From contig NC_057926.1 in the NCBI RefSeq assembly GCF_018873765.1, positions 36,006,946-36,070,945 of the forward strand: a DNA stretch of 64,000 nucleotides, in the 5' to 3' direction. Shown piece after piece: positions 57,482 through 64,000 of this stretch. Each line of letters starts with the position of its first letter. The stretch's first letter is position 1. The position numbers and the translations under genes were made by a program. The stretch is from Telopea speciosissima (Eukaryota; Streptophyta; Magnoliopsida; Proteales; Proteaceae). A model generated the notes under the pieces. The model searched no databases. It was not told the origin of the DNA and was given only the letters and a program-made list of their open reading frames with translations.

Positions 57482-57640
57482 CCCCACGGCGCCGTGGACT
57501 CCTTCCCACGGTGCCGTAGACCCCTTCCCACGGCACCGTGGGGATGTGTACCGGATTGCCACGGTGCCATGAGAGGGTGTGACATCAGCTTGCTGACATC
57601 ACACGGCGCCATGGAAAAGTCCCCCATGATGTCGTGGACG
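57482..57640. promoter_or_regulatory. Palindrome array upstream of the LTR TATA box
   Basis: CCACGGCGCCGTGG is a perfect 14-bp palindrome at about 57485. Variants cccacggtgccgtag, cccacggcaccgtggg, gccacggtgccatgag and cacggcgccatgg follow within 130 bp. They end about 35-60 bp before the TATA box. Confidence 0.7.
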
Positions 57641-57675
57641 ACTTATCTGGCCAGGAGAGAGAGGGGATCCCTCCC

Positions 57676-57683
57676 TATAAATA
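57676..57683 (+). promoter_or_regulatory. TATA box of the Ogre-like LTR
   Basis: TATAAATA followed by a GC-rich then pyrimidine-rich leader, the typical LTR core promoter arrangement. Confidence 0.6.
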
Positions 57684-58573
57684 GGAGGGTTCCCCTCCCT
57701 CATTTTCTAAGGAATTTTGGGTAGAGAGACCCTCCCCAAGTGATTTCCACCCTCTTTGTCTCATTTTTACCCTCTTTTCTCTCCTTTCTCTTATGAGAGT
57801 GTGAGTGAGTGAAATTTTCTTGGTCGTGGATAGATCCTTCGATTATCCCTTCGAGCATAGAGCACTCCTGCTCTTAGGCGTTGTTATCCCTTCAGTGCAC
57901 GGATAACCATCAAAACTCCTTTATTTCAGACGTTATTTTGTCTATTTTCTCCTCTCCAAATCATTTGAAAGAGCCTTTACTCTCCCCAGAAAGAATCGGC
58001 GTCAGTCCATTCATCTATCTCCCTTGAGCCAGGGGAATACAATCATACAGGTATAATTACTGCATTCTTGTTGATTCAATGTAGTCCTTTCATATTTCAT
58101 CGTTTTAGTCCGTATTTCTCATATATGTAATGTAGTTTATTATGTTTTAGTTCAATTCATAGCATCTGAATGTAGTTCATAATATCCCCCATCCCCGTAA
58201 TAAAAGAGAGAGAACATTCGTCTTTATGTAGCATCTAATACAGAGAGACTGGCTTCGACCTGGCAAGGTGGGTGCCTAACACCTTCCCACACTCGTAACC
58301 TAACCCCTTACCCGAACCTTTGGTCAGACCATATGGAGTCATGTAGCCCGATTCTATTCACAACGGATAGGGCTACACTTAATGGGTCCTAGGCCATAAC
58401 CCTAGGTGGCGACTTCACATTATATTATCATATTTTAATGCATGATCCTAATCCCCCATTTATCAATATTATATATTGATAATATTATCTATTATCCATC
58501 CATATATATATATCAAACCCATGTCGCCCATAAGGCTGAGGAACCCTCGTCCCGAGAACCACGGTACTTATAG

Positions 58574-60245
58574 TTCCCTTGCAAAATAGCTTATTGCTCC
58601 ATTCTCCACAAGTAAAGAATATGCAGTTATACCATGAAGGCATGAATTTCAATTTTGTCTGCACATGTTTCTATCTGACATAAGATAGTTAGATTTTGAT
58701 ATCCATGGGAATGATCAAATGATAGTTTTTAGAGTTGTTTTGGAATTGAATTTTGTGTTCCTTACTAATTACTGTGTTTATTTATCTCCACCAGATTTTT
58801 TTGGGGCAGGTGGATTCGAAAAGTTGGCTTGAGGTAGCTGATGATACCACGAGGAGTAATGGATTTTTGATTTTTTGTCATCTTGAAGCCCCAATCCCCT
58901 ATTACAAAGACATACTTAAGGTTTTCTGTGTAGTGATTGGTTGATAAATTTTTATTTATCTTTGATAAAAGTTGATAAATTCATATTTAGGTTTTCTGAT
59001 GGATTTTTGTCTTGTCATAACATAGGAGGGTTGTATAAGCTGTGTGACAGAAATACAGTTTTAGGGTATGAACTGTAAAAATATTTTTGTTGGCTTTATT
59101 TACTATATCACTTTAATTTTTGGTAGGTCTCTTATTAAATTTCTTGTCCATCTTATTGGATTCTTGTCTTTCTATTTTTCAATTGCCCTAATTTCTCAAC
59201 TTTTATTTTGAAGTATATCAAAGCATGATTATAATAAAACTTTGTACATAATTACAAGAGTGCCCAGCTGAAGGGATTAAAAACCCTTGGCCAATTAATT
59301 GAAGTTAAATACATGGTTTATCATGTCAAGGGGGGGGTTCAGTGTCAAGGAATGAACTAAGACGAGTTCTAGGGCTCCAAGGGTGATCCTTTTTCCTTGA
59401 TAATGAGATAAATCCCGAAAATAAAAAATTTATGTTTGTAGAAAAAACCTCAAAATTTGACGTTGAAAAGACTCAGTTTGACATTTAAAGCATAAACTTC
59501 GATATCGAAAGAGTGTCATAGGAATGAGATTTCATATGAGGTTGCAACTTTAATGTCAAACAAAATTTGGTGTCTATCATCATGTGTGCCCGACAAAATC
59601 AACATGGAATGTCGTTTGCTTGGCATGCCTTATTGTACGTGTACTTTGCCCACCTCAAGATTTCTTGCGGCATAGGAACATGGATCTGGCTCTCCTCCAG
59701 CTGTGACTAGAGCTCTTAACAAAGACATTTTTACTTTGTCCTCTTAACAAAGACATTTTTACAGTTCATAAAGACAAAAGGAAGATCAGGGATGTAGTTA
59801 TTGGGTTTATTGGATTATTGGGTTTGAGGGTCTATGGTTGATTGGTTATTGGGTTTATTGAGTTTATTGAGTTTTTTTTTTTTTTATATTGGGTTATTGG
59901 ATTATTAGGTTCTTTCTGTGTGGTGTCATGAACCTTCTTACGGAGTTCATACACTTGAGCATCATTTCCCACTTGTTTGTAGGTTTCTTTTGCAGTTGTT
60001 CATATTTGAGTAGTAGTATCTAACAACAAGTATAAGCTATAGCGCTTGCGTTTGTGATAGATATTTTATCATGTAGAAATCCACTAGCAAGATCTAGTAG
60101 CATGGAATTCAATAAAAAAAAGCATTACCAGAGAATCATTGTAGATCCATCGATCTAAAGCAGGTTTAGATGGTTTCACAGTAGTCCCAGTAATGTGTCT
60201 TGTAAGACCGCGACCAACAATAGTCAAGTATATAGACCGAGACCA
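58574..60245. other. Anonymous AT-rich DNA
   Basis: No gene recognised. A 63-codon frame at 58753-58944 has no domain. Confidence 0.5.
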
Positions 60246-61186
60246 CATTATGCAGTTGGTACCATCAAGTTTGATTGAGGCAGCAAAGGAAGGTACTCAT
60301 TGCGAGTTTGTCCTTCAATTCCAGAGGTGGCTGTAGTAATGTCAGACATAGTGATCCAATAAAAAATAATAGAATCAGCAACCAGCAAGAGGTGCAGATC
60401 GATGAACCCAAAAATACCCCCAAAAATCAGATCAATTTCTGAAAAAAGCGACTCTGAAAAAGGGAGAACCAATATCTTCAATTATAACTAACAAGAAAGG
60501 CTAAAAAATGGATCGAGTGCTCCTTTATGGTATACTAGGCTTCCCTAAAAAAAATCAGCAGCATCCGGAAAGAGAAGCCCCAAACTCAATAAAGTTGGGG
60601 TTTTGAAAAAAAAAACACCTGAAAGATTGAGATCGATAGAGGAACAAACAACTTCTGTTGCTGATGAAGAATGTGGTAGGTACTGTCCAAGATTGCAAAT
60701 GTGGATCTCCAAGAGAGGAAGACTCGATCTCCAATGTTGAGAAGAACTCGACCTTCAGTAGAGATAAAGACTCTAAATTGCAGGAAGGTGGGCAGCAGCA
60801 ATCGATCCAGATTAGTTTCTAAATCATTAATTGCTTGAGGTGAAGAGGAGGGCAACAACTAGATCAATTGATAACCTTATTAGTGCTGCCCACTGAGAAA
60901 TGTTAGATCCAAGAAGAAAAAGAGAGAGAAGACCGAGAGAAGAAGAGAAGGGAGAAAGACGATGGAAGGGAAGGTTGTTCTGTAACCTAGATCAGATTTA
61001 TGGCACTGATACCATGTAAGCATAACAGATTTAATGCTGTAATGCTTGAGTGATCAATGTGACCAGCCTAAGTTCTTTATTTATAATAAAGTCTCAAGAC
61101 AAAAAATTATATATCTACCCCCTCACTAATCGACTCTACTAGGTATAGTCGGTGAAGGGGAAAACCCAAACATAAGCCCCACAACA
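60246..61186 (-). mobile_element. Remnant of a Ty1/copia element (5' LTR, primer site, leader, gag start)
   Basis: On the minus strand an LTR of about 172 bp (61015-61186; outer edge approximate) ends directly at TGGTATCAGTGCCA (61001-61014), close to the initiator-tRNA-Met primer site. About 650 bp of leader follows, then a gag-like start MSDITTATSGIEGQ at 60349. The rest of the element is missing to the left. Confidence 0.6.
60248..60349 (-). pseudogene. Copia gag N-terminal fragment
   Basis: MSDITTATSGIEGQ followed by NEYLPLLPQSNLMV resembles the N-terminus of copia gags (Ser/Thr-rich then an L/P stretch). Only about 33 codons remain. Confidence 0.5.
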
Positions 61187-61617
61187 CATTCTTACAATTT
61201 AAATTCTAAAAATACTCACTCAAGGAGAGTGCTAGAAGAAGTTTGTGTACACATCAAAATACACAGCCATATTTGTCATTGTAACTTTTTTAGTTACTAT
61301 TAATCATATTAATAATATATATCAAGAAATTTTCTTTCCATAATCAATCTCCTCGTTGATAGAAAATTGTAAATTTGTAACAATGTATTCTTTTAGATTA
61401 AAACATGATATGTGTATACATGCCATTTCTCCCATTCTGATTAGTCCATGGTAGAATTTGATAAATATGAACCCTTTTTTTTTTTTCTATTACTTCTGTG
61501 AAACATGGTTCCTTTTCTACATCCTCGATGAACTAGAGGTATCTAGTTGTTACTTATTGAGATGAATATGCTCAATCTCCAACTCACTCACCCTCTACTT
61601 TGTCACATTCTAAGAGT
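61187..61617. other. Anonymous AT-rich DNA
   Basis: No feature recognised beyond a T-run near 61470-61490. It may contain the promoter of the repeated-exon gene. Confidence 0.4.
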
Positions 61618-63034
61618 ATGGGAGCAAGGATGCTATCTGAAATCATCCGCGATGATGATTAGACAAACACAGCTCCAATGGTAATACAACAATCTTTTCC
61701 TTGTTATTATATTTTTCTCATTTTCATAACTAATCAATTTATTTTTTTTTACAGAATGAAATCATAAAAAATGATGATCGGGCCTCAGTTGAAGATCCCC
61801 AGATATAACACTAATATATTTTCCTTGTTATCATATTTCTTTCATTTTCATAAGTAATCAATTTTTTTTTTCCAGAATGGTAATGATCAGTTTGGATCAT
61901 CATCCTTACAACTTAAAAGTTCTGAAATCATCGAAGAAGGTGATTAGACTCCGCTTGGAGCTCGAAAGATACCTTCTCCTAAAAACACGCCTAATTATCT
62001 CCTTGTTACGATATTTTTTCCATTTTCATAACATATCAAATTTTTTTTTTTGTAGGATGATAATGATCAGTTGAGATCGTCATCCTTACCATCTAAAAGT
62101 TCTGAAATTATCAAAGAAGATGATCAAACTCTACTTGAGGGATCATCATCCTTACCACCCAAAAGTTCTGAAATCATCGAAGAAGATGATCAGACTCCGC
62201 TTGGAGCTCGTAAGGTATAAACAACTACACTACCTTCTCCTAAAAACACTCCTAATTATCTCCTTGTTACAATATTTTTTCCATTTTCATAACATATCAT
62301 TTTTTTTTGCAAGATGATAATGATCAGTTGAGATCGTCATCCTTATCACCTAAAAGTTCTGAAATCATCGAAGAAGATGATCAGACTCTTCTTGAGGGAT
62401 CATCATCCTTACCACCCAAAAGTTCTGAAATCATCAAAGAAGATGATCAGACTCCACTTGGAGCTCATAAGGTATAACACAACTACACTACCTTCTCCTA
62501 AAAACACTCCTAATTAGCTCCTTGTTACAATATTTTTTCCATTTTCATAACATATCAAAAGATTTTTTTTTGGTAGAATGATAATGATCCCACTGTATCA
62601 TCTTTACAAGCTAGCAGTTCTAAAACTGTCAAAGACGATGATCAGACCGGAGATCCCAAGGTATAATAGAAATACACAATATTTCTCCTTGTCATGCTTT
62701 TTTTTCCATATTCATACCTAACCAAATTTTTTTGCAGAATGGTACTGATCGGGCTGAATACTCATCCTTCACAGTACAGCAGCCAAAAAATACTGCAATG
62801 AGGAAGCTGCATCTTATTATTCTAGCAATCGTAACCTTAACAGCAGGCCTCCCTATTGGCTATGAAATGGGAATAATAGGTAGTACTCAACTATAAACCA
62901 ATATAATATGTTCTATATTCATGCTGCTTTAGGGTTTAGGGTTTATGGTTTAAATGTGCAAGATGAAAGCTGCAAAAGGAAATAAAATCATTCATTTTCA
63001 GGAGGAGTCTGGCTAGACTGGGAAACTGAGTAGG
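61618..63034 (+). pseudogene. Gene of repeated exon-intron units encoding an acidic repeat, with a hydrophobic C-terminal segment
   Basis: A series of exons of one family is separated by introns that share sequence (ttgttacaatattttttccattttcata...tttttt-ag). Exons: 61618-61680 (ATG at 61618), about 61755-61802, 61876-61969, 62056-62214 (53 codons, phase 0), about 62314-62471, 62577-62660 (28 codons), 62738-62879 and 63002-63034. Repeats read SSSLPPKSSEIIEEDDQTPL, and the 53-codon exons hold two each. Exon 62738 has MRKLHLIILAIVTLTAGLPI then GYEMGIIG, a hydrophobic segment with a GYxxGxIxG resemblance to the first helix of sugar transporters, and then GGVWLDWETE and a stop. TAG at 61660 and in exon 3 (both one transition from CAG), a lost donor after 61802 and a shifted acceptor at about 62313 argue for decay. 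Function unknown. Confidence 0.55.
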
Positions 63035-64000
63035 TTGTCTGCCTAGGTGACCAGGCGATGAATGGGGGTCTAGGCAAGCCTTGTCTCGGTGAGGTTAAGC
63101 TACATACACCTAGACTTCCAAGAAGCTGCCTACACAACTTGGTGTGGATCTAATTTCAATTTTTGACTACATGAACAACCTAGTAAACACTATTGAAACA
63201 AAGTTCTATTAAAAAACTGCTAGAGACAAAATTAAAGCTCACTTCATATGAAGATTGAGAACATCTAGTTTATTTAATTAATTATTTATTTGGATTTATA
63301 GTGTTTCTATTTTTGTGTTCTTTATTTACTCAAATGACTGAATGTTGGACCACTGATGTGGGCATCACAATCTTTTTTGGGTGGATTTAATGTTGAAAAT
63401 GAGACAAGATATAGTTAAGATTTAGAAACTCCCCATTTCTTTGTATCCCCACACCCCAAGTTGAGAGCTGCTTTTATTATATTGTGTTTTATTTTTCCTC
63501 CCTTTTTCTTGGGCCCCCCAGTATTTCTCCTTCTTTGATAATGAATTTTAATTCACCCAAAAAAATATTATTGTTATCATTTTGGTTTTGTGGGTAGATA
63601 GAATAGAAAGATTTCTCTTTTTCTCTGTGTAGAACTTGAACCCATAGTATATGATACACAAGCCATTTCGTTGCTCAATTTGCTAGATGCAGGTTTATCA
63701 CCAAATTCGGCTTCTTTCCCTAGAAATAAGTCTAGGGTTTGTTTATGGACAAGTTGGGCCTTTGATCCCATGGGTTTTCTATGTAATAGGACACTTCAAT
63801 GGGTCTAAAATATGAGTACATAGGTTGCATACGGGATTAGCCCTATATTTAATTCATTTTCATGCTTTAGTGTTTTAAATTGTCTGCGTAACTTTACCAT
63901 ATAAGACACATTCCCACTCACATAACCCTAACCCTAAAATTGACCTAGAACCTCAGTTCTGCCCGCATCGAACCTGCAGCTTACAAATCCTGGTTGTTTG
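63035..64000. other. Anonymous DNA at the window end
   Basis: No gene recognised. The minus frame at 63577-63771 has no domain. Confidence 0.5.

Larger units (their letters stand above)
47487..58573 (+). mobile_element. Large Ogre-like Ty3/gypsy derivative with gag but no recognisable pol
   Basis: A complete 3' LTR (57305-58573) and a 188-bp 3' stub of the 5' LTR (47487-47674) flank a gag frame, anonymous AT-rich DNA and four tandem arrays. The primer-binding site directly after the stub reads TGACGACTTCACTGGGGA, two transitions from the tRNA-Arg-type site of Ogre elements (TGGCGACTCCACTGGGGA). No protease, RT or integrase motif is found over 51.4-57.3 kb, so the element depended on others for mobility. 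Confidence 0.8.
57305..58573 (+). repeat. 3' LTR of the Ogre-like element (1.27 kb)
   Basis: Starts TGTAGACACTGATTTTTGTC, contains a palindrome array (57482-57640) and a TATA box (TATAAATA at 57676-57683), and ends near cacggtacttatag. The last bases read TA rather than CA, a C-to-T change shared with the 5' stub. Confidence 0.85.

Noticed and set aside
62738-62895. Complete sugar transporter gene
   Set aside because: Only one helix-like segment with a weak GYxxGxIxG resemblance is present and the next exon ends in a stop; no further transporter sequence follows.
1-64000. tRNA, rRNA or organellar insertions
   Set aside because: I saw no cloverleaf with conserved A and B boxes and no rRNA or plastid gene sequence; a dedicated scan was not possible.

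Overview
This window is plant nuclear DNA. It holds plant-type L1 LINEs, Ty3/gypsy elements of the Tat/Ogre group, Ty1/copia elements, a Mutator-like element carrying leucine-rich-repeat gene sequence, and cellular genes of clearly plant families (a CYP89A-type P450 and UBC7-type E2 enzymes). I cannot place it more finely than flowering plant. Roughly three quarters of the bases are transposable-element sequence. Only three open reading frames look like intact cellular genes: two copies of an intronless ubiquitin-conjugating enzyme (19493-20023 and 29671-30204, minus strand) and one intronless P450 (30739-32268, plus strand).

Layout. 1-3206 is the 3' part of a decayed LINE. 3931-20240 and 21141-30465 are two tandem copies of one ancestral segment of about 5 kb: a small foldback MITE, a Pack-MULE carrying LRR sequence, and the UBC gene. 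Later insertions separated the copies. A full-length 11.5 kb Tat-lineage gypsy element (7456-18933) sits in the first copy. A 4.06 kb LTR-like insertion (22036-26093) and a smaller one (about 21550-21910) sit in the second. Each copy supplies the empty site for the other's main insertion. The P450 follows head-to-head with the second UBC gene, then a LINE tail (32761-33246) and about 4.5 kb of anonymous DNA.

38071-46769 is a complete but mutated Ty1/copia element on the minus strand, with 1.67 kb LTRs and a perfect 5-bp target duplication, lying between two LINE remnants of opposite orientation. 47487-58573 is a large Ogre-like element on the plus strand. It has a long gag frame, no protease, reverse transcriptase or integrase that I can find, several kilobases of tandem arrays, and a complete 3' LTR but only a 188-bp stub of its 5' LTR. 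60246-61186 is a remnant of another copia element. 61618-63034 looks like a decayed gene made of repeated exon-intron units encoding an acidic repeat and ending in a hydrophobic segment.

A theme throughout is decay by C-to-T and G-to-A changes. Nearly every premature stop in the LINE, Tat and copia frames is explained by one such change from a Gln or Trp codon, the pattern expected of methylated, silenced elements. Possible novelty lies in the spliced antisense gene inside the Tat element, the palindrome arrays in the Ogre-like element, the repeated-exon gene and the duplicated UBC/Pack-MULE segment.
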